DNA from: Betaproteobacteria bacterium
GTDB taxonomy: Bacteria > Pseudomonadota > Gammaproteobacteria > Burkholderiales > Burkholderiaceae_E
NCBI GenBank assembly: GCA_018970865.1
Contig: JAGWVN010000012.1
Location: 1 to 56,868, forward strand
DNA: 56,868 bases
Direction: 5' to 3'
Part shown: positions 12,269 through 20,968 of the stretch, one piece after another
How the letters are laid out: each line of letters opens with the position of its first letter
Position numbering within the stretch: position 1 is the first letter of the stretch
The notes under the pieces: model-generated
Databases searched by the model: none
The model's input: only the letters and a program-made list of their open reading frames with translations
Told to the model about the DNA's origin: nothing
Translations under genes and position numbers: made by a program

Positions 12269-13696
12269 TCAGGCCAGCCGCTCGACGAGGGCAGGCAGCT
12301 GCCCCAGGAACTGAGTCTCCTCGGTGCCGCCAATCAGACAGCGCAGATCGAGCAGCAGGCGGTCCTCGGCGATCCGCGAGATTACCGGGCGGGGCAGGTC
12401 TCGCAAGGCCGCCGACAGCGCCTCCAGGGCGCGCCCCACGCCCTGGCGGGCCACCGGTTCGATCGCCAGCCCGGCCGAGGGCAGCCGATCCACGGGCAGC
12501 GAGCCCGATCCGATCTGTCCCAGCATCGGCATCACGCCGGCCCGGTAGCGCGGCGCCAGCGCGCGGCTCACCACAGGCAGCAGCCGTTCGGCCTGAGCGT
12601 GGATCTCGGCGGTGGGGCGGGTGAGCAGGCGCAGGGTGGGCAGGTCGCGGGTGAGACGGTCGGGTCGCAGATACAGGCGCAGCGTGGCTTCGAGGACGGC
12701 CAGCGGCAGCTTGCTCATGCGCAGCGCCCGCTTCAGCGGAAATCGGCGGATCCGCTCGATGGTCTCGCGCGAGCCCACGATCAGGCCGGCCTGCGGCCCG
12801 CCCAGCAGTTTGTCGCCGCTGAAGCTGACCACATCGCAGCCGGCGGCGATCTTCTCCTGCGGCAGGGGTTCGCGCGGCAGGCCCCAGTGAGCGAGGTCGA
12901 CCAGCGATCCGCTGCCGAGATCGCTGGCCAGCGGCAGGCCGGCGGCATGGGCGATGCCGGCGAGCGCCGACTCGTCCACGCTCGCGGCGAAGCCCTGAAC
13001 CGCGTAGTTGCTGGTGTGCACCTTCATGATGAGCGCGGTGCGCGGGCCGATGGCGCGCTGGTAGTCATGGGGGTGGGTGCGATTGGTGGTGCCCACCTCC
13101 ACCAGCGTGGCCCCCGCGCTGGCCATGACATCGGGCATGCGGAAGGCGCCGCCGATCTCCACCAGTTCGCCGCGCGAGACGATCACCTCGGCGCCGCGAG
13201 CCAGCGCGGCGATGGTCAGCAGCACGGCGGCGGCATTGTTGTTGACCACGGTGGCCGCCTGCGCGCCGGTGAGTTCGCACAGCAGTGACTCGACCAGCTC
13301 GTCGCGATCGCCGCGCCCGCCGTCGGCCAGGCGGTACTCGAGATTGTTCGGCGCGCGCATCAGCTCGAGCAGCGGCTGCAGCGCCGCGTCGGCGAGCAGG
13401 GCGCGCCCGAGATTGGTGTGGATCACCGTGCCGGTGAGGTTGAAGACCGGCCGCAGGCGCGAGGCCAGCCGTTGCGACACCGCCGCGGTCAGCGCGGCCG
13501 CCAGCGCCGGCGGGCTGAGCTCGGACAGATCCAGCTCGCCGCGAAGCGCCCGCTGCCGGCAGTCGTCGAGCAGCCGGCGGGCCTGCGCCGCCAGCAGCTG
13601 ATGACCGTGCTGCGCGAGCAGCCCGGCAAGTTCGGGCCCGCGCAGCAGGCGATCGACCGAGGGGATGTCCTTGGGGGAGGCGGGAGAGGTCGGCAT
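12269..13696 (-). CDS. selA: L-seryl-tRNA(Sec) selenium transferase SelA
   Basis: This 475-aa PLP enzyme converts seryl-tRNA(Sec) to selenocysteyl-tRNA(Sec) using selenophosphate. Diagnostic motifs are FNLTGTVIHTNLGRALL, TVVNNNAAAVLLTI, ELVEIGGAFRMPDVM, GTTNRTH, DLGSGSLVDL and the PLP-lysine segment FSGDKLLGGPQAG (K296; K295 in E. coli). Length is right for the family. selB normally follows selA directly, but here the next gene is an unrelated convergent cupin. No selB, selD, tRNA-Sec or formate dehydrogenase is visible in the window, so the rest of the pathway must lie elsewhere or be absent. Confidence 0.95.
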   Translation of the reverse strand: MPTSPASPKDIPSVDRLLRGPELAGLLAQHGHQLLAAQARRLLDDCRQRALRGELDLSELSPPALAAALTAAVSQRLASRLRPVFNLTGTVIHTNLGRALLADAALQPLLELMRAPNNLEYRLADGGRGDRDELVESLLCELTGAQAATVVNNNAAAVLLTIAALARGAEVIVSRGELVEIGGAFRMPDVMASAGATLVEVGTTNRTHPHDYQRAIGPRTALIMKVHTSNYAVQGFAASVDESALAGIAHAAGLPLASDLGSGSLVDLAHWGLPREPLPQEKIAAGCDVVSFSGDKLLGGPQAGLIVGSRETIERIRRFPLKRALRMSKLPLAVLEATLRLYLRPDRLTRDLPTLRLLTRPTAEIHAQAERLLPVVSRALAPRYRAGVMPMLGQIGSGSLPVDRLPSAGLAIEPVARQGVGRALEALSAALRDLPRPVISRIAEDRLLLDLRCLIGGTEETQFLGQLPALVERLA

Positions 13697-13838
13697 CGAT
13701 CGGATTGGAGCCCGCCCCCGCGCGCCGAGTCAAGGATCGACAGCCCGCGCGACAGGCTTGTCGAAAGCCGGCCCGGCGGGTTTGACCGGCGGGCCGCCCC
13801 CGGAGGAGGATCGGGCACTTCAGGCGGCGGGGTGGGTG

Positions 13839-15092
13839 ATGAGCCAAGACACGGAGGTGCCGGCCGCGGCCGGTGAGATCTCAGGCGGCGGCGCGGGGCC
13901 TTTCGCGGGCCTGCGGGTGATCGACTGCGCCAGCTTCATCGCCGCGCCGGCGGCTGCCACCATCCTGTCGGACTTCGGCGCCGATGTGATCAAGATCGAG
14001 CCGCCCGAGGGCGACCCGTACCGCGAGCTCTTCGTGCCCACCGGCTTCGGTCCCGACGGCCGCAACTACGGCTGGGAACTCGACTCGCGCAACAAGCGCA
14101 GCCTCGTGCTCGATCTCAAGCACGCCGACGGGGTGGCGGTGATGCACGACCTGGTGCGCCATGCCGATGTGTTCATCACCAATCTGCCGCTGGCGGCGCG
14201 CGCCCGGCTGCGCATCGACCATGCCTGCCTGTCCGCGCTCAATCCGCGCCTCGTCTACGGGTCGATGACTGCCTACGGCGAGACCGGCGAGGAGGCCGGG
14301 CGCACCGGGTTCGACTCCACCGCCTACTGGGCGCGATCGGGCCTGATGGATCTCACCAAGACGGCCCATGACGCCACGCCGGCGCGCTCGGTGGCCGGCA
14401 TGGGCGATCATCCCAGCGCCATGACCCTGTTCGCCGGCATCGCCACCGCGCTCTATCGCCGCGCGCAGACCGGCGAAGGTTCGCTGGTGAGCACCTCGCT
14501 GCTGGCCAATGGCCTGTGGGCCAATGGCTGTCTGGTGCAGGCCCGGCTGTTCGATGCGCCGGTGCCGCCGCGCCAGCCGCGGGAACGCTCGCCCGCGCCG
14601 ATGACCAATCTCTATCGGTGCCGCGATGCCCGTTGGCTGAACCTGGTGATGCTCAACGAGGCCCGGCAGTTCGTTCCCCTCACCCAGGCGCTGGAGTGCC
14701 CCGAGCTTGCCGCCGATCCGCGCTTTGCCACCCCCGATCTGCGCCGCCGTCACAGCGAAGCCCTGGTGGCGCTGCTCGATGCCTGCTTCGCCCGGCGCGA
14801 TCTCGCCGACTGGCGGGTGAGACTCGATGCGGCCGGGGTGACCTTCGGCGCGGTCGGCACGCTCGATGACATCCCCGACGACGCGCAGATGCGGGCGGCC
14901 GGAGCGCTGGTGCCGTTTGCCGATGCGCCCGGGCTCACCGTCTCCAGCCCCTTCATGATCGCCGGCGTGCGCAAGACCGGGCCGCGCAGCGCGCCCGCCC
15001 TCGGCGCCCACGGTGCCGAGCTCCTGCGCGAGGCCGGCTATGACGAGGCCCGGATCTCGGACCTGCGCGCGCGCTCCGTGATCGGGGGCTGA
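13839..15092 (+). CDS. Family III (CaiB/BaiF) CoA transferase
   Basis: The 417-aa protein matches the formyl-CoA/carnitine CoA-transferase family, which moves CoA between carboxylic acids. Visible signatures are LRVIDCASFIAAPAAATILSDFGADVIKIE at the N-terminus, NKRSLVLDLKH, LRIDHACLSALNPRLVYGSMTAYGETG, and FDSTAYWARSGLM, where the nucleophilic Asp is expected. I chose ATG 13839; a longer frame would run back into the start of divergent selA. It leads a run of four same-strand genes of catabolic type. The substrate is unknown; amidohydrolase, hydrolase and SDR neighbours suggest breakdown of an acyl or amide compound. Confidence 0.9.
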   Translation: MSQDTEVPAAAGEISGGGAGPFAGLRVIDCASFIAAPAAATILSDFGADVIKIEPPEGDPYRELFVPTGFGPDGRNYGWELDSRNKRSLVLDLKHADGVAVMHDLVRHADVFITNLPLAARARLRIDHACLSALNPRLVYGSMTAYGETGEEAGRTGFDSTAYWARSGLMDLTKTAHDATPARSVAGMGDHPSAMTLFAGIATALYRRAQTGEGSLVSTSLLANGLWANGCLVQARLFDAPVPPRQPRERSPAPMTNLYRCRDARWLNLVMLNEARQFVPLTQALECPELAADPRFATPDLRRRHSEALVALLDACFARRDLADWRVRLDAAGVTFGAVGTLDDIPDDAQMRAAGALVPFADAPGLTVSSPFMIAGVRKTGPRSAPALGAHGAELLREAGYDEARISDLRARSVIGG

Positions 15093-15164
15093 GCCGCTCG
15101 CCTTGACAGCGCCGGTAGCGCGTGTGACGGTGGGCGCTTCCCTTTCCCTCTCCGAGAGGCAGCG

Positions 15165-16931
15165 ATGGCCCGTTACCAGCGTGTGATCCGCGGCGGCATG
15201 ATCATCGACGGCACCCGCACGCCGCGCTTTCGCGGTGACATCGGGATCCGTGACGGGCGCATCCGGACCATCGGCCGCATCGATCCGGCCGACGCGGATG
15301 AGGTCATCGACGCCACCGGGCTGATCGTGGCCCCCGGCTTCATCGATCTGCACACCCACTACGATGCCCAGCTCTTCTGGGATCCCTACTGCACGCTGTC
15401 GAGCTGGCACGGCATCACCTCGGTGGTCATCGGCAACTGCGGCTTCGGCTTCGCGCCGGTGAGGCCTGCCGAGCGCGAACGGGCCATGCAGGCCATGACC
15501 CGGGTCGAGGCGATTCCGCTCGCCTCGATGGCCGCCGGCCTGCCCTGGGACTGGGTGAGCTTTCCGGAGTTCCTCGACAGCGTCGAGCGCGCGCCCAAGG
15601 CGGTGAACATCCTGCCCTATGTGCCGGTGGGCCCGCTGCTCACCTGGGTGCTCGGGCAGGCCGACGCGAAGGCCGGCCGTCGGCCCACTGATGCCGAGCA
15701 TGCCGAGCTGCGCCGCCTGCTGCACGAGGCCATGGATGCCGGCGGCTGCGGCTGGTCGGCCCAGCGCATGCTGCCCGACGGGCCGGCTTCGGTGCAGCGC
15801 GATTTCGACGGCACGCCCATGCCCACCGATGTGATGCACGACGACACCTGCCGCGAGCTCGCGCGGGTGCTGCGCGAGCGCAACGACGGCTTCATGCAGA
15901 TGCTGATGATCTCGGGCGACAACCAGCGCGACCAGGCCTTCTACGAGGAAATGGCCGAGCTCAGCGGCCGGCCGATGATCATGAATGTGGTTCAGGCTTT
16001 CGATCACCGGCCCGAGATCCATCGTCGGGTGCTCGGCTGGCTGCAGCGTTGCCGCGAGCGCGGCATCCGGGTGGTCGGTCAGGGGCTGACCACCGACGCC
16101 GGCTTCACCTTCACCCTCGAGGAGTGGAACCTCTTCGACGATTCGCCGGCCTGGCGCGAGGCCACCACCGGCACCACCGCCGAACGCAAGGCCAAGCTCG
16201 CCGATCCGGCGCGGCGGGCCGCGTTGCGCGAGCAGATGCCGCGCACCGCCACCGGGCCGCTGCCCGGCATCGTCATCTGCGGCCCGGTGCTCGAGAAGAA
16301 CCGGCGCTGGCTCGACCACACCCTGGAACTCGTGGCCGAGCAGACCGGCCGGCACCCGGTGGACGTCATGCTCGACATGGCGGTCGAGGAAGACCTTCGC
16401 ACCGAGTTCTTCGCCGCCCCGCCCAATGGCCGCATCGACTATCTCAAGGAGATCGTCGACGACCCGTATGTGCTGTTCGGGGTGTCCGATGGCGGCGCCC
16501 ACACCCGCTTCCTCACCGCCGGCCGCTACCCCACCGAGACGCTGTGCAAGATCGTGCGCGAGCACGGCATGATCTCCCTCGAGGAGGCCCACTGGCGGCT
16601 GTCGGCGCTGCCGGCGCAGGTGGCGGGTTTCCGCGATCGCGGCGTGTTGCGCGAAGGCGCGCCGGCCGACATCGTGATCTACGACTACCACCGGCTGAGC
16701 GTGCTGCCCCAGGAGATCGTCCACGACCTGCCCGGTGGCGAATGGCGGCGCATCCAGCGCGCGCGCGGCTATCGCTGGGTGCTGGTCAACGGCGAGGTCA
16801 CCATCCAGGACGACCAGCAGACCGGCCGCCATTCCGGCGCGCTGCTGCGCCACGGCGGGGCAGCGCCCGGATCCGCCGGGGCCGGCCGCTATCATCACGC
16901 CCATGCCGAACCCGTTTCCGCTGCCGTCTGA
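15165..16931 (+). CDS. N-acyl-D-amino-acid deacylase-type amidohydrolase
   Basis: The 588-aa protein belongs to amidohydrolase family 3 (D-aminoacylase, dihydropyrimidinase-like). Metal-site features are the GFIDLHTHYDAQ motif (H63, H65), Cys in VIGNCGFGFAP (C92, a bridging ligand in D-aminoacylase) and the late Asp in SDGGAHTRFL. The early composite-sheet strand IIDGTRTPRFRGDIGIRDGRI is typical. Family members hydrolyse N-acyl-D-amino acids or related amides in the cytoplasm; the true substrate cannot be read. The ATG follows GAGAGGCAGCG. A TTGACA at 15103-15108 might be part of its promoter, but I see no matching -10 box. Its 3' end overlaps the next gene by 29 nt. Confidence 0.9.
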   Translation: MARYQRVIRGGMIIDGTRTPRFRGDIGIRDGRIRTIGRIDPADADEVIDATGLIVAPGFIDLHTHYDAQLFWDPYCTLSSWHGITSVVIGNCGFGFAPVRPAERERAMQAMTRVEAIPLASMAAGLPWDWVSFPEFLDSVERAPKAVNILPYVPVGPLLTWVLGQADAKAGRRPTDAEHAELRRLLHEAMDAGGCGWSAQRMLPDGPASVQRDFDGTPMPTDVMHDDTCRELARVLRERNDGFMQMLMISGDNQRDQAFYEEMAELSGRPMIMNVVQAFDHRPEIHRRVLGWLQRCRERGIRVVGQGLTTDAGFTFTLEEWNLFDDSPAWREATTGTTAERKAKLADPARRAALREQMPRTATGPLPGIVICGPVLEKNRRWLDHTLELVAEQTGRHPVDVMLDMAVEEDLRTEFFAAPPNGRIDYLKEIVDDPYVLFGVSDGGAHTRFLTAGRYPTETLCKIVREHGMISLEEAHWRLSALPAQVAGFRDRGVLREGAPADIVIYDYHRLSVLPQEIVHDLPGGEWRRIQRARGYRWVLVNGEVTIQDDQQTGRHSGALLRHGGAAPGSAGAGRYHHAHAEPVSAAV

Positions 16932-17760
16932 GATCCACTCTCTCGATCAGGTCCAGGCGCTCGACGCGGCCGCCCGCCGCCATGTGATCGAGGCGCCCGC
17001 CGGCCCGATGGTCTGGCGTTGCTGGGGCGAGGGCGACCCGCTGGTCCTGTTCCACGGTGGCTCGGGCAGCTGGACGCACTGGGTGCGCAACATCGGTCCG
17101 CTGGTCTCGGGCGGCCGTCAGGTGTGGGTGCCCGATCTGCCCGGCTTCGGCGAGTCGGCCTCGGTGGGTCGGGATGCCGACGCGCTGCCGGCGCCCATGG
17201 AGCGGGCGCTTGCGGAACTGCTTGGCGATCGGCCGGTGGACATCGCCGGCTTCTCGTTCGGCACCATGGTGGGCGCGTTCATCGCGGCGCAGTTTCCGCA
17301 GCGGGTGCGGCGACTGGTGTTCACCGGCGCGCCGGCCCTCGGCGTGCGCTCCGCGCATCCCATCGAACTGCAGGCCTGGGCCCACCTGCCGCCCGGCCCG
17401 GAACTGGAAGCCGCGATGCGCGAGAACCTGCGCATCCTCATGCTCTCCGAGCCGGACTCGATCGATGCGCTGGCGGTGGCCCTGCACACCGCCAATCTTC
17501 AGCGCGACCGCATGAAGCGCCGACGCATTTCGCGCACCGAGATCATGAAGGAGACGCTGCCTTCGCTGCGCTGCCCGGTGCATGGCATCTGGGGGGAGGA
17601 CGATGTCCTGCACCGGGGGGTCCAGGACCGCCTGCCGCAAGCGCTCGCGCTCGCGCCCGGGTTCGTCTCGCTGGTGATGATCCCGGGCGCCGGCCACTGG
17701 GCTCCCTATGAGCGCCCCCAGGCTTACAATGCGGCGCTCCTGTCGGCGCTGGCCGACTGA
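16903..17760 (+). CDS. Alpha/beta-fold hydrolase
   Basis: This is a 285-aa serine hydrolase with oxyanion-hole segment LVLFHGGSGSWTHW, nucleophile elbow GFSFGTM, acid residue in WGEDDVL and catalytic His in GAGHWAPYE. It resembles 2-hydroxymuconate semialdehyde hydrolase and lactone-hydrolase subfamilies, but no substrate can be assigned. ATG 16903 overlaps the upstream amidohydrolase by 29 nt, which supports a shared operon and pathway. Confidence 0.9.
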   Translation: MPNPFPLPSEIHSLDQVQALDAAARRHVIEAPAGPMVWRCWGEGDPLVLFHGGSGSWTHWVRNIGPLVSGGRQVWVPDLPGFGESASVGRDADALPAPMERALAELLGDRPVDIAGFSFGTMVGAFIAAQFPQRVRRLVFTGAPALGVRSAHPIELQAWAHLPPGPELEAAMRENLRILMLSEPDSIDALAVALHTANLQRDRMKRRRISRTEIMKETLPSLRCPVHGIWGEDDVLHRGVQDRLPQALALAPGFVSLVMIPGAGHWAPYERPQAYNAALLSALAD

Positions 17761-17839
17761 ATTGCCGCGCCGGCTGAGCCAGCGCTGCGGGGCGCCCGGG
17801 CTTGCCGGTTAGCCTCGGGTCTTTCTGCCCGGAGGCGCC

Positions 17840-18604
17840 ATGACCGTCAAACCGTTCAGCGATCGCACCGTTCTGATCACCGGCGCGGCGAGCGGCATCG
17901 GGGCAGCCACCGCGCGCGCCTTTGCCGCCGGCGGCGCCGCGGTGGTGCTCGCCGATGTCCAGGAGGCGCCCGGACGCGCGCTGGCCGCCGCGATCCGCGC
18001 GGCTGGCGGGCGGGCGCTCTTCAGTGTCTGCGATGTCACCGACGAGGCGGCGATCGCCGAGGCGGTGCGTTGCGCGGTGCGCGAATACGGCGCGCTGCAC
18101 CTTGCCTTCAACAACGCCGGCATTGAAGGCGAGCAGGCCGACACCGCCCACTGCGCCCTGGCCAACTGGGAACGGGTGATGGCCGTGAACCTGCGCGGGG
18201 TATGGCTGTGCATGAAGCACGAGCTGCCCGCCATGCTGGCGGCCGGCGGCGGCGCGATCGTCAACTGCGCCTCGATTGCGGGCCTGGTGGGCTTCGACGG
18301 CATCCCCGCCTATGTGGCGAGCAAGCACGGCGTGATCGGCCTGACCCGCGCCGCCGCGCTCGAGTATGCCGGGCGCGGCGTGCGCGTGAATGCCATCTGT
18401 CCGGGCGTGATCCAGACCGCGATGATCGACCGCTTCGTCGGCACCGATCCCGCGGCCCGGAGCGCGTTGTTGCGCGGCGCGCCGATGGGCCGCATCGGCC
18501 AGCCCGAAGAGATCGCGAGCGCGGTGTTGTGGCTGTGCGGGGCCGGCGCGAGCTATGCCACCGGCCAGGCCCTGGCGGTGGACGGCGGCTGGGTCGCCCG
18601 CTGA
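17840..18604 (+). CDS. Short-chain dehydrogenase/reductase (SDR)
   Basis: The 254-aa classical SDR has the cofactor motif TGAASGIG near residue 15, NNAG, catalytic Ser in NCASIAGLVG and the active-site pair in YVASK. LADVQ after the second strand, with an acidic residue, favours NAD(H). The PGVIQTAMIDRF segment and VDGGW ending are standard. It oxidises or reduces a hydroxy/keto group of an unknown substrate. A GGAGG precedes the ATG. It probably belongs to the upstream catabolic set. Confidence 0.93.
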   Translation: MTVKPFSDRTVLITGAASGIGAATARAFAAGGAAVVLADVQEAPGRALAAAIRAAGGRALFSVCDVTDEAAIAEAVRCAVREYGALHLAFNNAGIEGEQADTAHCALANWERVMAVNLRGVWLCMKHELPAMLAAGGGAIVNCASIAGLVGFDGIPAYVASKHGVIGLTRAAALEYAGRGVRVNAICPGVIQTAMIDRFVGTDPAARSALLRGAPMGRIGQPEEIASAVLWLCGAGASYATGQALAVDGGWVAR

Positions 18605-19567
18605 GTGCCGGTGCGCGCCGTCGTCGCCTGGGGCATGATGGGAACCGTCATGGCGGCGGCATCGTGCCTGCTGGCATCGACGCCCGCCACCGGCCAGACC
18701 GAGATGCCCGCCAGTCAGTCCCGAAACGGAGCCGCCCGAGCCACCGCCACCGGTGCCGTGGCCGAACTCCGGGCCGGCCTGGCCGCCGCACGGGCGGGCG
18801 GGGCCACCCGGCTGGGTGACCGGGCGCTCTGGCTCGTCTCCCGGGAAGAGGGCGACACCCTGCGCGGCGACATCCATGCCATCAGCCCCACGCCCTACGA
18901 CGAGGTGCGTCAGGCGCTGCGGCGCGCGTCGGCGTGGTGCGAGCTGCTGATCCTGCACCTCAATGTCAAGTTCTGTCGCGCCGAAGGCTCGGCAGGCGAG
19001 GAATCCCTGGTGGTGGGCCTGGGCCGCAAGTTCGAGCAGCCGCTGGGCGATGCCCACTGGATCCGGCTGGCCTTCCGCCAGCAGGAATCCAGCGATCGGC
19101 GGTTTGCGGTGGGCCTCCAGGCCGCCGAGGGGCCGCTGGGCACGCGCAACTACCGGATCGCGCTCGAGGCGGCGCCGCAAGGCGAGCGCGAGACGCTGCT
19201 GCATGTGACCTACGCCTACCAGTCGAGCTGGACCGCGCGTGCGGCCATGCAGGTGTACCTGGCCACGGCCGGCAGCGACAAGGTCGGCTTCAGCCGCGAA
19301 GGCGCGGGCGCGGCGGCGCCCCTGGTGGGCGGGATGCGCGGCTCGCTGGAGCGCAATGCCATGCGCTACTACCTCGCGATCGAGGCCTGGCTGGGCACGC
19401 TGGGCCTCGCGCCCGCGGAGCGGCAGCACCGCGCGCTCGAGGAGTGGTTCAGCGCCACGGAGCGCTATCCCCGCCAGCTGCAGGAAGTCACGCGCAAGGA
19501 GTACATCGCCATGAAGACCCGCGAGATCCAGCGGCAGCAGTCGCGGGTGCGCACGCCGCTCGACTGA
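18605..19567 (+). CDS. Exported protein of unknown function
   Basis: I do not recognise this 320-aa protein. The N-terminus looks like a signal peptide: RAVVAWGMMGTVMAAASCLLASTPATG. The cysteine in that region is not in a convincing lipobox. The mature part is mixed alpha/beta, with two cysteines around residues 119 and 127 (WCELL, KFCRAEG) and a basic C-terminus. The start is GTG directly after the SDR stop; a second GTG at 18611 is equally possible. High-GC codon pattern and direct abutment to the SDR support a real gene. Confidence 0.7.
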   Translation: MPVRAVVAWGMMGTVMAAASCLLASTPATGQTEMPASQSRNGAARATATGAVAELRAGLAAARAGGATRLGDRALWLVSREEGDTLRGDIHAISPTPYDEVRQALRRASAWCELLILHLNVKFCRAEGSAGEESLVVGLGRKFEQPLGDAHWIRLAFRQQESSDRRFAVGLQAAEGPLGTRNYRIALEAAPQGERETLLHVTYAYQSSWTARAAMQVYLATAGSDKVGFSREGAGAAAPLVGGMRGSLERNAMRYYLAIEAWLGTLGLAPAERQHRALEEWFSATERYPRQLQEVTRKEYIAMKTREIQRQQSRVRTPLD

Positions 19568-19633
19568 GATCCGTGCCCTGGGGGCTGCCGGGGTGCGTCT
19601 CGGCGCGCCGCGACCGCGACGCTGACGGCGCGT

Positions 19634-20968
19634 TCAGCCGAATGTGCGCGGCTGGCCGGTGTTCTCGATCACCGACATCCAGAGATCACCCTCCGGATTC
19701 ACCCGTCGGCTCTCGCGGGTGGCCAGCGCCATCGGCACATGCACGAAGCGGCCATGCCATCGGCCGATCAGCATGTTGGTGTTGCCGGCCATCGCCGCGT
19801 GCACCGCGTGCCGGGCCATGTTCCAGCAGTAGACGCTGTCCGAGGCACAGGCCGGAATGCTGCGGATGGTGTAGCTTGGATCGATGTACTTCACGGTCAC
19901 TTCGCGCCCGGCCTGCGCAAAGTGCGCGCCGATGCGATCGCGCAGAAACACGCCGGCGTCCTTGAGCCGGGCGTTGCCGCTCTTGTCCACCGATTCACCG
20001 GCCGCCGCGGGAGCGATCAGGTCCTGGGCCACGCCCTCGGCGGCCACCACCACGGCATGCCCCTTGCGATCGAGCACCCGGCCCAGGCAGGCCAGCACGC
20101 CCGAGTCGCCCTGCAGACGCATCGGCACCTCGGGAATCAGCACCAGGTCGGCCTCGGTGGAGGCGAGCGCCGCCTGGCAGGCGAGAAAGCCGGAGTGCCG
20201 CCCCATCAGCTTGACCAGGCCGATGCCGTCGCGGGCGGCGAGCGCCTCGACCCGCGCGCTGCGGATCGCATCGACCGCGGCCGAATAGGCGGTGACGAAG
20301 CCGAAGCTGCGATCGATGAAGGGCACATCGTTGTCGATGGTCTTGGGCACGCCGACCACCGCGATCCGAAGCTGCCGCCGCGCGATCTCGGCGCACAGGC
20401 GCATCGCGCCGCGCATGCTGCCGTCGCCGCCCACCACGAACAGGATGCCGATGCCGTTGGCTTCGAGATTGTCGACCACCTCGGCGGCATCCTGCGAGCC
20501 GCGGGAGGTGCCCAGCACGGTGCCGCCCTCATGGTGGATGTGGGCGACCGACTCCGGCGTCAGGCCAAGCGGCACATGACCGAAGCGGGCGATCAGACCC
20601 TCGTAGCCGTAGCGAAAGCCGAGCACCTGGCGCACGCCGTAGCCCACCGAGAGCTCCAGCACCAGACCGCGCACCACATTGTTCAGCCCCGGCGCCAGCC
20701 CGCCGCAGGTGACGATGCCGGCGCGCACGGTGCGCGGATCGAAGAAGATCCGGTCGCGCGGCCCGGCCAGTTCGAAGGCCGGCAGCGTGTCGGGCTCGCC
20801 CCGCGCGCCGCGCAGCGACGAGAGCGAGTCGTCGAGCAGCACCTTGTCGGCCGAGCCGACAAAGTGCACCGCCTGCTCCCCGAGATGACGAGCCACCGGC
20901 GAGGGCAGACGGCAGGGGCCGAGCACATCGATCACCAGCTCGGCCGCGGTGGGCATCGCGGCGCTCAT
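19634..20968 (-). CDS. pfk: 6-phosphofructokinase, ATP-type by motif, N-terminally extended
   Basis: The 444-aa protein of the PfkA superfamily phosphorylates fructose 6-phosphate in glycolysis. After an N-terminal extension of about 80 residues comes [18 protein letters not shown]. Donor-site residues are GGDG (180-183) and PKTIDND (208-214). Glycine at the fourth GGDG position favours ATP, whereas pyrophosphate enzymes have GGDD. The Lys of PKTIDND is shared with PPi enzymes and with the trypanosome/plant ATP group. [14 protein letters not shown] and [12 protein letters not shown] are family substrate motifs. ATG 20968 overlaps the ppc stop by 4 nt (ATGA), so the two are translationally coupled. 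Confidence 0.9.
   Translation of the reverse strand: MSAAMPTAAELVIDVLGPCRLPSPVARHLGEQAVHFVGSADKVLLDDSLSSLRGARGEPDTLPAFELAGPRDRIFFDPRTVRAGIVTCGGLAPGLNNVVRGLVLELSVGYGVRQVLGFRYGYEGLIARFGHVPLGLTPESVAHIHHEGGTVLGTSRGSQDAAEVVDNLEANGIGILFVVGGDGSMRGAMRLCAEIARRQLRIAVVGVPKTIDNDVPFIDRSFGFVTAYSAAVDAIRSARVEALAARDGIGLVKLMGRHSGFLACQAALASTEADLVLIPEVPMRLQGDSGVLACLGRVLDRKGHAVVVAAEGVAQDLIAPAAAGESVDKSGNARLKDAGVFLRDRIGAHFAQAGREVTVKYIDPSYTIRSIPACASDSVYCWNMARHAVHAAMAGNTNMLIGRWHGRFVHVPMALATRESRRVNPEGDLWMSVIENTGQPRTFG

Noticed and set aside
15103-15108. TTGACA as a promoter for the amidohydrolase
   Set aside because: No acceptable -10 box at 16-18 nt spacing.
13881-16904. A 1007-codon open frame on the minus strand opposite the CoA transferase and amidohydrolase
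   Set aside because: Its residues are the low-complexity His/Ala/Gly/Arg mix produced by reading high-GC genes backwards. The plus-strand genes have clear motifs.
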